Positions 15,418 through 22,935 of a stretch of DNA of 23,363 bases are shown here, in pieces. The DNA comes from Candidatus Thorarchaeota archaeon (GTDB taxonomy: Archaea > Asgardarchaeota > Thorarchaeia > Thorarchaeales > Thorarchaeaceae), in the NCBI GenBank assembly GCA_016839345.1, contig JAEOUL010000174.1, forward strand, positions 1-23,363, given 5' to 3'. Below the pieces are notes generated by a model. The model saw only the letters and a list, made by a program, of their open reading frames with translations, was not told the DNA's origin and made no database searches. How positions within the stretch are numbered: position 1 is the stretch's first letter; the number at the start of each line of letters is the position of its first letter. Position numbers and translations under genes: made by a program.

Positions 15418-15710
15418 GTGAGAAGTACAATGAGATACCGATTGCTGGTAATATCATAGAGCCTGGTAACTCTGAGAAGTACAAGACAGGAGGATGGCGG
15501 GCGGAAAGACCAATCCATAGCGACGAGAAATGCCTCTGGATAAAGAATGGCACTTGTGGGCGGTGTTGGATCTTCTGTCCGGACATGTCAGTGGTTCTAA
15601 CTGAGAAGGATGGAAAGTATTCCTATGCATACAATTACGATTACTGTAAGGGCTGTGGAATATGTGCCAATGAGTGTCCGACGGATTCAATCCATATGGA
15701 GAAGGAGTGA
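15414..15710 (+). CDS. porD: Pyruvate (2-oxoacid):ferredoxin oxidoreductase, delta subunit (ferredoxin)
   Basis: 98 residues, a small two-cluster ferredoxin that passes electrons from the catalytic subunits. YKTGGWRAERPI in the N-terminal part is typical of PorD. The second [4Fe-4S] motif is standard (Cys 78, 81, 84, 88 in YCKGCGICANECP). The first is odd: CLWIKNGTCGRCWIFCPD gives Cys 40, 48, 51, 55, with seven residues instead of two between the first two cysteines. The ATGA overlap with porG and the five-base gap before porA indicate one transcript. Confidence 0.92.
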   Translation: MSEKYNEIPIAGNIIEPGNSEKYKTGGWRAERPIHSDEKCLWIKNGTCGRCWIFCPDMSVVLTEKDGKYSYAYNYDYCKGCGICANECPTDSIHMEKE

Positions 15711-15715
15711 GTGAA

Positions 15716-16909
15716 ATGAGCGTACCAAAAGACAAGATTACAGTTGAAGGTCTGACTGGTGATGCTGCGATTGCTCACGCACTTAAACAGGCAGATTTGG
15801 ATGTGTTGGCGGCTTATCCAATTACTCCACAAACAATTATTGTAGAAGATTATCAACGCTTCGCCGCAGATGGTGAGGTCAAAGCAAAGGTCATACCAGT
15901 AGAGTCGGAGCACTCAGCAATGAGCGCTTGTGTGGGAGCTTCAGCTGTGGGGGCTCGTGTAGCTACTGCGTCTGCTTCAGCAGGACTTGCACTGATGTGG
16001 GAGATACTCTATTGTGCGGCATCAATGAGGATGCCAATTGTTTTCACTGTAGCAAACAGAGCACTTTCAGCTCCGATTAATATTCACAACGATCATAGTG
16101 ATGGAATGGGAATGCGTGATAGCGGATTCATACAGCTCTACTGCCAGAGTTCCCAAGAAGCATATGACACAACAATCATGTCCTTCAAGCTAGCCGAGCG
16201 TCATGACGTTTTGCTACCAGTGATGGTCGGTATTGACGGATTCATCGTGAGTCATAACGTAGAGCGAGTCGAGATGCTCCCTGACGATGCTGTGACCAAA
16301 TTCCTTGGCATCAGAGAACCTTTCATTTCACTGGATCCTGATAAGCCCATTACAATGGGACCGCTTGCACTCACAGACTACTACTTTGAATTCAAGCAGC
16401 AGCAAGACGAAGCAATCATGAATGTTGCTGAAGCATACAAAGAGGTCGAGGATGAGTTTTCAAAACTTACCGGCCGAAAATATGGTCTCTTCGAGACCTA
16501 CAAGACAGATGATGCAGACATCATCATACTCGCTATGAGTTCCATGGGAGGAACAGCCAAGGTTGTTGCTGATGCAATGAGGGAGAAGGGTGACAAAATT
16601 GGTGTCGTCAGACTCAAGATGTTCAGACCTTTCCCAGCGAAAGACATAGCAAAGGCTATTGGAAACGCAAAAGCTGTAGCCGTGTTTGAGAAAGCGATGT
16701 CATTCGGAGCAGCCACACACCCGTTGGCTCTGGAGGTTAGAACTGCCCTCTATGATGCAAAAGAGAGACCTATGGTTGTTGATTTTGTTGTTGGACTGGG
16801 AGGTCGTGATGTTCCACCGATAACATTTGTCGAAGGAGTTGAAAAGACAAAGGAGTACCTCAAAAAAGGCGAAGCTCCAATGTACGAAACCTTGGGGGTG
16901 CGTAAGTAA
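15716..16909 (+). CDS. porA: Pyruvate (2-oxoacid):ferredoxin oxidoreductase, alpha subunit
   Basis: 397 residues, normal for archaeal PorA. It starts with the pyrimidine-binding domain (LTGDAAIAHALKQADLDVLA, AYPITPQTIIVEDYQRF, VESEHSAMSACVGASAVGAR, TASASAGLALMWEIL), then PIVFTVANRALSAPINIHND and SGFIQLYCQSSQEAYDT. The C-terminal transketolase-like domain has DADIIILAMSSMGGTAK and VGVVRLKMFRPFP-like strands (here GVVRLKMFRPFPAKDI). Together with PorB it forms the thiamine-diphosphate active site. ATG 15716 is behind GGAG and is preferred over an in-frame ATG at 15674 inside porD. The stop overlaps the porB start by one base (TAATG). Confidence 0.95.
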   Translation: MSVPKDKITVEGLTGDAAIAHALKQADLDVLAAYPITPQTIIVEDYQRFAADGEVKAKVIPVESEHSAMSACVGASAVGARVATASASAGLALMWEILYCAASMRMPIVFTVANRALSAPINIHNDHSDGMGMRDSGFIQLYCQSSQEAYDTTIMSFKLAERHDVLLPVMVGIDGFIVSHNVERVEMLPDDAVTKFLGIREPFISLDPDKPITMGPLALTDYYFEFKQQQDEAIMNVAEAYKEVEDEFSKLTGRKYGLFETYKTDDADIIILAMSSMGGTAKVVADAMREKGDKIGVVRLKMFRPFPAKDIAKAIGNAKAVAVFEKAMSFGAATHPLALEVRTALYDAKERPMVVDFVVGLGGRDVPPITFVEGVEKTKEYLKKGEAPMYETLGVRK

Positions 16910-17868
16910 TGAGTGACAAACCAGCAGTTTCAATCAAGGACATGCTTCAGCGTGAACCAATCATTAGCTCTGGACACAGGATGTGTGCTGGATGTGGAGC
17001 CCCGCCTGTGATAAAGCTCATGGGAATGGCACTTAGAGGTCCAACCATTGTGTGCAATAACACCGGCTGCCTCGAGGTTGCGACAACAATCTATCCATAT
17101 ACTGCATGGAAAATCCCTTGGATTCATGTAGCTTTTGAGAACGCAGCAGCAGTAGCATCTGGTGCTGTTGAAGCAATCAATGCAATGCGTGAAAAGGGAA
17201 GATACAAGCATGAACATGTTGACGTGGTTGCCTTAGGTGGCGATGGCTCATCTTTTGATATTGGATTTGGTGCAATCAGTGGAGCACTGGAGAGAGGTCA
17301 TGATTTCGTCTACATGTGCTACGACAATGGTGCATATCAAAACACAGGCATCCAGAGATCTGGAGCCACCTTTCCAGGACAAGAAACCACAACATCATGG
17401 GGTGGAAGTGTAATTCCTGGTAAACTCGAACGGAAGAAACCACTTGCGCAGATAGTCGCGGCACACAAGATTCCATATGTTGCCACATCAGAAGCATACA
17501 ACTATCGTGATTTCATAACGAAGTTTCGAAAGGCTCTGGAGGTAGAAGGACCAGCATTCATACATGCATTCTCACCCTGTCCTAGAGGTTGGCGATCGCC
17601 TACAGGGGATAGTATCTCACTATCCAAGCTTGCTGTGGAAACCGGTCTCCATCCGCTCTATGAGGTCATTGATGGTGAAGAATGGATTATGTCAGGACCC
17701 AGTAAGAGGGTTGCAGATGCGGGTCTGAAACCTGTTGATGAGTACTTCAAGACTCAGGGTCAATTCAAGCACCTCTTCAAACCGGAGTGGGAAGACTTCA
17801 GAAAGAGAATTCAAGAACAGGTCAACCATGACTGGGAGCTCTTGAAGAAACGCTGTGGTGTGGAATAA
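16909..17868 (+). CDS. porB: Pyruvate (2-oxoacid):ferredoxin oxidoreductase, beta subunit
   Basis: 319 residues, normal for PorB. It carries the thiamine-diphosphate-binding domain: SGHRMCAGCGAPPVIKLM (two of the cluster-ligand cysteines), CNNTGCLEV, then GGDGSSFDIGFGAISGALER and CYDNGAYQNTGIQRSG with the metal- and pyrophosphate-binding GDG...N pattern. FSPCPRGWR holds the further conserved cysteine. The GERGHD-like block (ALERGHDFVYMCYDN) fits pyruvate-type enzymes, but branched-chain 2-oxoacid specificity cannot be excluded by eye. Last gene of the operon, followed at once by a strong hairpin terminator. Confidence 0.94.
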   Translation: MSDKPAVSIKDMLQREPIISSGHRMCAGCGAPPVIKLMGMALRGPTIVCNNTGCLEVATTIYPYTAWKIPWIHVAFENAAAVASGAVEAINAMREKGRYKHEHVDVVALGGDGSSFDIGFGAISGALERGHDFVYMCYDNGAYQNTGIQRSGATFPGQETTTSWGGSVIPGKLERKKPLAQIVAAHKIPYVATSEAYNYRDFITKFRKALEVEGPAFIHAFSPCPRGWRSPTGDSISLSKLAVETGLHPLYEVIDGEEWIMSGPSKRVADAGLKPVDEYFKTQGQFKHLFKPEWEDFRKRIQEQVNHDWELLKKRCGVE

Positions 17869-17878
17869 TACTAGTTGA

Positions 17879-17914
17879 GGAGCGCTCGAGCGCTCCCTCT
17901 CTCTTCTTTTTGTT
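17879..17914 (+). terminator. Terminator of the por operon
   Basis: GGAGCGCTCGAGCGCTCC is an exact 18-base palindrome (7 GC-rich pairs closing a TCGA loop) beginning 10 bases after the porB stop. A pyrimidine-rich tract ending in TTTTT follows. Confidence 0.75.
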
Positions 17915-17945
17915 CGATGGGTATATCTGGGAGAGTTCCAGTCAG

Positions 17946-17956
17946 TTTTTAATTTT
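17946..17956 (+). promoter_or_regulatory. TATA-like box of the alcohol dehydrogenase gene
   Basis: TTTTTAATTTT is centred about 22 bases before the ATG at 17972, and no Shine-Dalgarno is present. The spacing predicts a leaderless transcript. Confidence 0.45.
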
Positions 17957-17971
17957 GTAGAGTGTGTTCGA

Positions 17972-19213
17972 ATGAAGGCGATAATGTACGACCTCAAGAT
18001 CAGTAAAGTTGTTCGAAAGAAGATGAAACTCGCTGGGAAGTACACCATGATTAAGTATCGGGAAGACTGGCCAAAACCAACCATTAAGCATCCAAGACAA
18101 GTAATAGTGAGACCAGTTATATCAGGCATATGCGCTTCAGATGTCAGTCAAATAGATGTCAACCTTTCATATTCAGCTACTATTCTAGCAAGAAAGGACA
18201 GTCCATTTCCGCTGGGTCACGAAGTCGTGGGTGTTGTGGAGGAGGTTGGAAGTGAGGTCGAAGGTCTCAAAGTTGGAGACCGAGTTGGTCATTCTCCGGT
18301 AGTTTCATGCGAGTGCTATGGCTTTGAATACTGTGAGAGTTGTAAAGAGGGCAGACCAGAAACATGCCAAGCTATAGTAGGAATTGGTGATGGTTCTCAC
18401 CTTGAGGAGAAATATGGAGGGCGTCTTAATTTTGGTGGATTTGGTAGTGGAACCTTTAGTGAGTACTTCACTACATATGCTGGTCAGCTGCAGAAAATCC
18501 CCGAAGGAATTCCTGATGATGTGGCACTCCTAGCTGAACCTTTGGCAGTTGCAATTCATGCTGTAAACCGAAAACCACCATCGGATGAGGACACTGTCGT
18601 AGTACTAGGTGCAGGAATTATTGGATTGATGCTTGTACTTGCAATCAGAGCTTTCGGATCAAAGTGTAAGATAATCGTAATCGCTAAGCATCCATTCCAA
18701 GAGGCTGCTGCTGAGAGAATAGGTGCAGATGAGGTTATTTCTGGGAGTGGGAAGGATTTTCTGTTTCACAGGGTTGCTGATAGTACTGGGGGATATCTAC
18801 TAAAACCAGCAAGAGGTAACAAAATACTCTATGGGGGAAAAGGACCTGACATCATCTTCGATTGTGTCGGAACTGACTCTACATTGGATGACTCACTCCG
18901 ACTTATCAAAAACAACGGAACTCTTGTGTTAGTTGGAATGAGTTTTGGAGTAACAAAAAAGACTGACTGGATATTAGCCATTTACAAACAGGTGAACATC
19001 ATAGGCTCAATGATGCATGGTTTAGAACGTCGTGATGGAAAGGAAATCGACACACTCGAGCTTGCTTTCGAGATGATGGAGAAGGAACCACAGTTTTTTG
19101 ACGGACTCGTCACTCACAAATTCAGGATTGATAAGTACAAGACTGCATTCTCGGTTGCTGCTAACAAGGGAATGAATAATGCTATCAAGGTAGCATTCGA
19201 TTTCAGGAATTGA
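17972..19213 (+). CDS. Zinc-dependent alcohol dehydrogenase family protein (MDR)
   Basis: 413 residues, longer than the usual 340-380. Catalytic-zinc ligands are visible: Cys54 in GICASDV and His83-Glu84 in LGHEVVG. The structural-zinc lobe has Cys121, Cys124 and Cys132 in the usual C-x2-C-x7-C spacing, but the first ligand is displaced (Cys113 or Cys115) by a short insertion. The nucleotide-binding fold shows VVVLGAGIIGLM. An unusual insert of about 20 residues (YGGRLNFGGFG region) precedes SGTFSEYF, and LAEPLAVAIHAV is typical of polyol and threonine-type dehydrogenases. NAD(P)-linked oxidation of a secondary alcohol or polyol is likely; the substrate is unknown. The start is ATG 17972 with a TATA box at leaderless distance. 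The phosphodiesterase gene follows after three bases. Confidence 0.85.
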   Translation: MKAIMYDLKISKVVRKKMKLAGKYTMIKYREDWPKPTIKHPRQVIVRPVISGICASDVSQIDVNLSYSATILARKDSPFPLGHEVVGVVEEVGSEVEGLKVGDRVGHSPVVSCECYGFEYCESCKEGRPETCQAIVGIGDGSHLEEKYGGRLNFGGFGSGTFSEYFTTYAGQLQKIPEGIPDDVALLAEPLAVAIHAVNRKPPSDEDTVVVLGAGIIGLMLVLAIRAFGSKCKIIVIAKHPFQEAAAERIGADEVISGSGKDFLFHRVADSTGGYLLKPARGNKILYGGKGPDIIFDCVGTDSTLDDSLRLIKNNGTLVLVGMSFGVTKKTDWILAIYKQVNIIGSMMHGLERRDGKEIDTLELAFEMMEKEPQFFDGLVTHKFRIDKYKTAFSVAANKGMNNAIKVAFDFRN

Positions 19214-19216
19214 GAG

Positions 19217-20020
19217 ATGATGATTTTTGATATTGGTAGGCCTCTCATAATGGCTCATCGTGGAGAGTCAGGGAATATTCCAGAGAACACCATCCTAGCT
19301 CTTGAGGCCGCAGTAGACATAGGTGTTGATGTACTGGAGTCTGATATTCGCCTCACAAAGGATAATGTTCCAATACTCTTTCATGATGAGGACTTGGTTC
19401 GCATAACCGGGAAAGATGAGAAGGTCCAGAAGAAGAAATTGGACGAGTTGCTGCAGTTCGATTTGGGTTACAACTTCACAACGGATGTTGGACGAACCTA
19501 TCCATTTCGAGGAAGAGGGTTGACCGTCGTCACACTAGAAGAAGCTCTCAATAGATTCCCTGATACCATCCTAAACCTAGACATCAAGGACACTTTCAAG
19601 GAAGCACCTGATGAAGTAGCACGGATCTTGTTGGAGCATCAAAGAACAGAGAAGATAATGATAGCCTCGTTTCATCCGAAACAACTGAAGAGGTTCAGAA
19701 AGAAAGCTCCTATGATACCCACATCTGCGCACCCTAATGAGATTCGTAATTTTCTCATAGGAACTAGAATAAGAGCAATGGGGATGTTTGTGCGCTCTGT
19801 TCCGTATAAGGCGTTTCAGGTCCCCGAGCGGATGGAATCATTACAAATTGTCACTCCGGAGTTTGTGAAGGCAGCTCACGACAAAGACATAGCGGTTCAC
19901 GTATGGACAATCAACAATAGGCCGGACATGGAGCGACTAATAGACATGGAAGTGAATGGTATTTTCACAGACTTCCCTTCTGTTCTAAAGGAGGTCTTAG
20001 AGGATAGAGGTCTTCTATGA
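19217..20020 (+). CDS. Glycerophosphodiester phosphodiesterase family protein
   Basis: 267 residues. It has the full GDPD signature: MAHRGESGNIPENT with His14-Arg15, LESDIRLTKDNVPILFHDE with metal ligands Glu41 and Asp43 and catalytic His56, then LNLDIKD (Asp where Glu is common), VHVWTINN and GIFTDFP at the end. The enzyme hydrolyses glycerophosphodiesters to glycerol phosphate and an alcohol; in archaea it may act on lipid head-group products. No signal peptide is seen, so it is intracellular. It starts three bases after the dehydrogenase stop (ATG 19217 or 19220), so the two are probably co-transcribed. A joint role in glycerophospholipid or polyol breakdown is inference. Confidence 0.92.
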   Translation: MMIFDIGRPLIMAHRGESGNIPENTILALEAAVDIGVDVLESDIRLTKDNVPILFHDEDLVRITGKDEKVQKKKLDELLQFDLGYNFTTDVGRTYPFRGRGLTVVTLEEALNRFPDTILNLDIKDTFKEAPDEVARILLEHQRTEKIMIASFHPKQLKRFRKKAPMIPTSAHPNEIRNFLIGTRIRAMGMFVRSVPYKAFQVPERMESLQIVTPEFVKAAHDKDIAVHVWTINNRPDMERLIDMEVNGIFTDFPSVLKEVLEDRGLL

Positions 20021-20145
20021 TACGAGAATAGCTCTACTAGAAGGCAATCAGCCGAAATAGCTTAATATGCGCCGATAGGGTGGTCCGTGTAACAGTCCAA
20101 GGACCTAGAAACCTAGGACTATAGATCAATTTGGAAGAATGTGCA

Positions 20146-20280
20146 ATGACCTGTCCAGAATATAATGCTGCTGATGGAACATGCGGTGTTGATGGTTTCA
20201 AGTTTTACACAGGAATGCAAAAACCCTGTGAAACTCCGGGTATTTCTAAGGATAAGTGTCCTAGGTTTGCCATGCAGTGA
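20146..20280 (+). CDS. Small cysteine-containing protein of unknown function
   Basis: A 44-codon frame with Cys3, Cys13, Cys28 and Cys38. It begins MTCPEYNAADGTCGVDGFKF and ends in KDKCPRFAMQ. An in-frame TTG at 20131 would add EECA and a fifth cysteine. The even spread of four cysteines, the CP-x-Y and KCPRF motifs, and balanced codon use suggest a real metal-binding or disulphide miniprotein. TATA-like CTTAATAT lies near 20060 and a partly paired leader near 20094-20120. No strong Shine-Dalgarno is seen. No family is recognised. It sits alone between the phosphodiesterase gene and a hairpin. Confidence 0.5.
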   Translation: MTCPEYNAADGTCGVDGFKFYTGMQKPCETPGISKDKCPRFAMQ

Positions 20281-20317
20281 TTGACCACAACCAGAATTTT
20301 CGTTTGGCATAAGCAAT

Positions 20318-20337
20318 TGGGCAGCCCATGCTGCCCA
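20318..20337. terminator. Hairpin between convergent small genes
   Basis: TGGGCAGC and GCTGCCCA pair perfectly (8 bp) around a CCAT loop, 37 bases after the small cysteine gene. T-rich CTTCTCATTTTC follows. It may end transcription from the left; the rest of 20281-20462 shows nothing else. Confidence 0.5.
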
Positions 20338-20462
20338 CTACAACCTTCTCATTTTCAATTCTATCTGCGGAAATTATGGAAGGGAAAAGAAGAGAGTGGC
20401 AATCCTCTAGGGACCGCCCACAAGGAATCAATTACCAACTAACTCACTATGCTTTGCATCCC

Positions 20463-20723
20463 CTAGAAACTATCCATCCATTTCTGAGCATTATCGACAG
20501 CTCCTTCATTATCGTCACTAACCACAGCTGCAGCTGTTTCTACATCTCGAACGGTGAATTTTTTGTCGACGAAGAGAATCACGTTGTGACCATGGCTGCA
20601 TTTGGCAGGAACTAGAACTGGAATCCGCTTCGCGTCAGTGATTGAATCTTCCTCAACTACTATATCTTTGACTGGCCCCTTACACTCAGGGCAAGGAACG
20701 GTATTCAGAGTCTTTTTTCCCAT
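20463..20723 (-). CDS. Small zinc-ribbon protein
   Basis: 86 residues starting MGKKTLNTVPCPECKG. One half of a zinc ribbon is Cys11-x2-Cys14; the other is CSHGH (Cys42 with His44 or His46). A following segment, NVILFVDKKFTVRDVE, has the form often seen after such ribbons in small archaeal proteins that end with a mixed alpha/beta tail. The start is ATG 20723, chosen because GAGGTGA lies seven bases upstream; the frame continues to 20798 but without such a site. It is divergent from the RAM-domain gene. Function unknown; a regulatory or adaptor role is a guess. Confidence 0.75.
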   Translation of the reverse strand: MGKKTLNTVPCPECKGPVKDIVVEEDSITDAKRIPVLVPAKCSHGHNVILFVDKKFTVRDVETAAAVVSDDNEGAVDNAQKWMDSF

Positions 20724-20880
20724 TAGGGTCACCTCTACGCAGAATATTTCTGCAATGTCTTGCGCTGTTAGTTCCAAGTCCCATTGCGAAATTTTCAAAA
20801 AAACGAAGCGATTTAGTATTTTCAGAGCAACAGTTATCAGTTATTGTGTTTCGGTGACAGAATACAATCTGGTGATATTT

Positions 20881-21144
20881 GTGAAAGCATACATTCTGAT
20901 CAAAGCTGCCATTGGACAGGAAGAAGTAGTTTTGCAGGAAGTTCTCAAACTCTCAGTAACCGAGGAAGCTCACAAAGTATTCGGTCCATATGACATTGTA
21001 GCAGAAGTGAGAGGTCGGGATATGGAAACACTTGTCGAAGTCATCACAAACAAAATCAGAAAAATCGAGGGTATAGAGGACACACAATCAATACTAGTAA
21101 TTGATAGTGAAATTGATATGACCTCTACGAGTATAGGTTCCTAA
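20881..21144 (+). CDS. Stand-alone Lrp/AsnC ligand-binding (RAM) domain protein
   Basis: 87 residues. It matches the ACT-like RAM domain of Lrp/AsnC regulators without a DNA-binding helix-turn-helix: KAYILIKAAIGQEEVVLQEV, then VTEEAHKVFGPYDIVAEVRG, METLVEVITNKIRKIEGI and DTQSILVI. VFGPYDIVAEV is the classic core of the domain. Such single-domain proteins bind amino acids and can form mixed oligomers with full-length Lrp-type regulators. The start is GTG 20881, where the protein begins VKAYIL as in relatives, with GGTGAT seven bases upstream. The frame is open further upstream but shows no domain there. It is divergent from the zinc-ribbon gene. Confidence 0.85.
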   Translation: MKAYILIKAAIGQEEVVLQEVLKLSVTEEAHKVFGPYDIVAEVRGRDMETLVEVITNKIRKIEGIEDTQSILVIDSEIDMTSTSIGS

Positions 21145-21239
21145 TTTCACCTCATACCAGAGTCTGTCTAAGAATTTCTTTTAAACGATGGTTGGAACAG
21201 TGTTATCTGAAAACGTGCTATAGGAGGCATTGGATTCAG

Positions 21240-22025
21240 ATGAAGACCTTGTCAAGAAAACCATTCATGCTGATGTTGAAAGATGATTCTGGAGAAATAA
21301 GCACTGTCAGGCTAGACTTAGATCTGGTTAACAGCGACAATGCTCTAATTGTGCTGGATGAATACAATGATACTTGTTGGGTCTGGATTGGTCGAAATGT
21401 CAATATGCCAACACGAATGCATGCACTCAGAATAGCCAGAGGACTTCAAAAGTCGGGTCATCAAGTAGGTATAACAACGATTGGCTTGGCTGCATCAAGA
21501 TTTGTCGAGATGATGGAGAAGGATGAATCTGATCAAGATGTTGCAAATGCCATTGTTGAGTTCAAGGCTGCGCTTGAAGGCAGATGGTCATTCGATGACG
21601 GGGTCCTGGCTTACAAGGGAGAGCCTAAGTTTAAAGAGCCAATTGCGGGAGCTCCAACAGAAAAGAAAATCCCTGAACCAGAACCGGAACCAATTGCGGG
21701 AGCTCCAAAACCAAAGCCAAAACCTACTCCCACTTTAGTAGCAGAAACTGTGGTCGAAACTCCAGCTAGTGCTGTTTCAGCATCACTTGCTGAAAAGAAG
21801 ATGGCGTACCTGATGTTATCCGTTACAAGAAATTCCGACCTCGTGTACACCGAACGTTTCGAAAAGGGCGGAAAGAAAGGACTGAAGATTGAATCACCAG
21901 GAATAATGGTCATTGAAGCTGTATTTGATGGAGACCAGCTCCAAATTACTCCAAGGGATTTTGGCGGTTCAGAAACAGGCTTGAAAATCAAATCAGAGTA
22001 TGACAGTCTATCAAAGAGACTCTAG
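21240..22025 (+). CDS. Gelsolin-like domain protein with Pro-rich linker and novel C-terminal domain
   Basis: 261 residues, no signal peptide. Residues 20-85 match a gelsolin repeat: LVNSDNALIVLDEYNDTCWVWIGRNV, then MHALRIARGLQKSGHQVGIT (the strand with WVWIG followed by the long helix with A-x3-A). Gelsolin domains bind actin and calcium in eukaryotes, and Asgard gelsolins act on actin filaments. Residues 130-185 are Pro/Glu/Lys-rich and include EPIAGAP twice, 16 residues apart, from an 18-base DNA repeat. Residues 186-261 (LSVTRNSDLVYTERFEKGGK and onward) form a small beta-rich domain I do not recognise. ATG 21240 is preferred, with AGGAGG twelve bases upstream; the frame extends to a TTG at 21192. 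It is followed by a strong terminator. Confidence 0.75.
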   Translation: MKTLSRKPFMLMLKDDSGEISTVRLDLDLVNSDNALIVLDEYNDTCWVWIGRNVNMPTRMHALRIARGLQKSGHQVGITTIGLAASRFVEMMEKDESDQDVANAIVEFKAALEGRWSFDDGVLAYKGEPKFKEPIAGAPTEKKIPEPEPEPIAGAPKPKPKPTPTLVAETVVETPASAVSASLAEKKMAYLMLSVTRNSDLVYTERFEKGGKKGLKIESPGIMVIEAVFDGDQLQITPRDFGGSETGLKIKSEYDSLSKRL

Positions 22026-22028
22026 TAA

Positions 22029-22070
22029 CATGCGAGTGGTATTTTAGACCACTCAGCATGATTCTTTTTT
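22029..22070. terminator. Bidirectional hairpin terminator
   Basis: CATGC-GAGTGGT pairs with ACCACTC-A-GCATG (12 bp with one bulged A) around an ATTTTAG loop, followed by ATTCTTTTTT. It starts four bases after the gelsolin-like gene stop and lies just downstream of the convergent acetyltransferase gene, so it can serve both. Confidence 0.8.
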
Positions 22071-22824
22071 ATTCCTCAAGCTTTCGATACCAGTAGGTAT
22101 AGACATGTTGGAATCCTAGTTTTTCGTATAATTTTAGGGCTGGTAGATTCTCTGACTCAACCTGAAGATAGGCAGACCTTGCACCCCTCTGATGACCCCA
22201 ATTAGCAAGTGCTATGTTAACTGCTACAGCAACTCCTCTCCCACGCATTGATGGGTGAACTGCTATATTGAAGAGACCCAACCACTTGCCCTCAACAACC
22301 GCGAACCCTACTCCTGCAGGTTCTCTATCAATTTTCGCTAGAGCAAAAGCCTTGTGAAGAGGTGTGCGTTTCATAAGGGCTTTCCTTGTTTCCATGGTAG
22401 AAGCGTCATAACCCGAAGATTCTTCATAAACAGACATCCAGCTGTCGGTGACATCATTTGATACATGAACATCAATAAGCGGTTCTCTTTTTGTAATGTG
22501 GTTGATAGCTACTGTATGCATCTCGACCTGCAGACCAACTGAAAATCCTCGATCAGATAGGTCTCGGTCTAGTTCCGGGGGTTTACTAGTTTCAGCCATT
22601 TGGAAACGTGGAGTGAGATTTCTCTCCTTATAGAAATCAATCACTTTCTCAATTGCTTCGTCAAGTGGAATAACAGGGGGACCAAGTGGAAGAACACTAT
22701 TAGCTCGTCTCGTAACTCCTGCATTCGCACGAAGGAGCCACCCTCCCAGTCGTTCGGTTTCCTGAGCTACCCAGGCATTGGCGGCTATCTGTTCAAGTTC
22801 GACAATCTGTGATTGATCGATCAA
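22069..22824 (-). CDS. GNAT-family N-acetyltransferase
   Basis: 251 residues. The C-terminal half has the GNAT core: GLFNIAVHPSMRGRGVAVAV, i.e. beta-4 followed by the acetyl-CoA pyrophosphate loop (R-G-R-G-V-A), then GARSAYLQVESENLPALKLYEKLGF, the classic motif B with N-x-A-x2-L-Y-x-K-x-G-F. The N-terminal half is a second, degenerate GNAT-like region (WLLRANAGVTRRANSVLPLG), as in two-domain acetyltransferases. It transfers an acetyl group to an amine; the substrate is unknown. The start is TTG 22824 with GGAGG about eight bases upstream, and no early ATG competes. It is convergent with the gelsolin-like gene across a shared terminator. Confidence 0.88.
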   Translation of the reverse strand: MIDQSQIVELEQIAANAWVAQETERLGGWLLRANAGVTRRANSVLPLGPPVIPLDEAIEKVIDFYKERNLTPRFQMAETSKPPELDRDLSDRGFSVGLQVEMHTVAINHITKREPLIDVHVSNDVTDSWMSVYEESSGYDASTMETRKALMKRTPLHKAFALAKIDREPAGVGFAVVEGKWLGLFNIAVHPSMRGRGVAVAVNIALANWGHQRGARSAYLQVESENLPALKLYEKLGFQHVYTYWYRKLEE

Positions 22825-22935
22825 GATATTGCCTCCTGCAACACAAAATGTATTGCATTCCTCCTACAAAATTCTTGTCAGTCGGTAAGGATTCATATTT
22901 TCAAGGGTTTTTGACTCATATAGGGATGAAATAAG

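Noticed and set aside
14554..20049. CTAGAAGGCAATC occurs at 14554-14566 and 20037-20049, both shortly after a stop codon
   Set aside because: A few 13-base matches are expected by chance in a window of this length, and only the first copy forms a hairpin.
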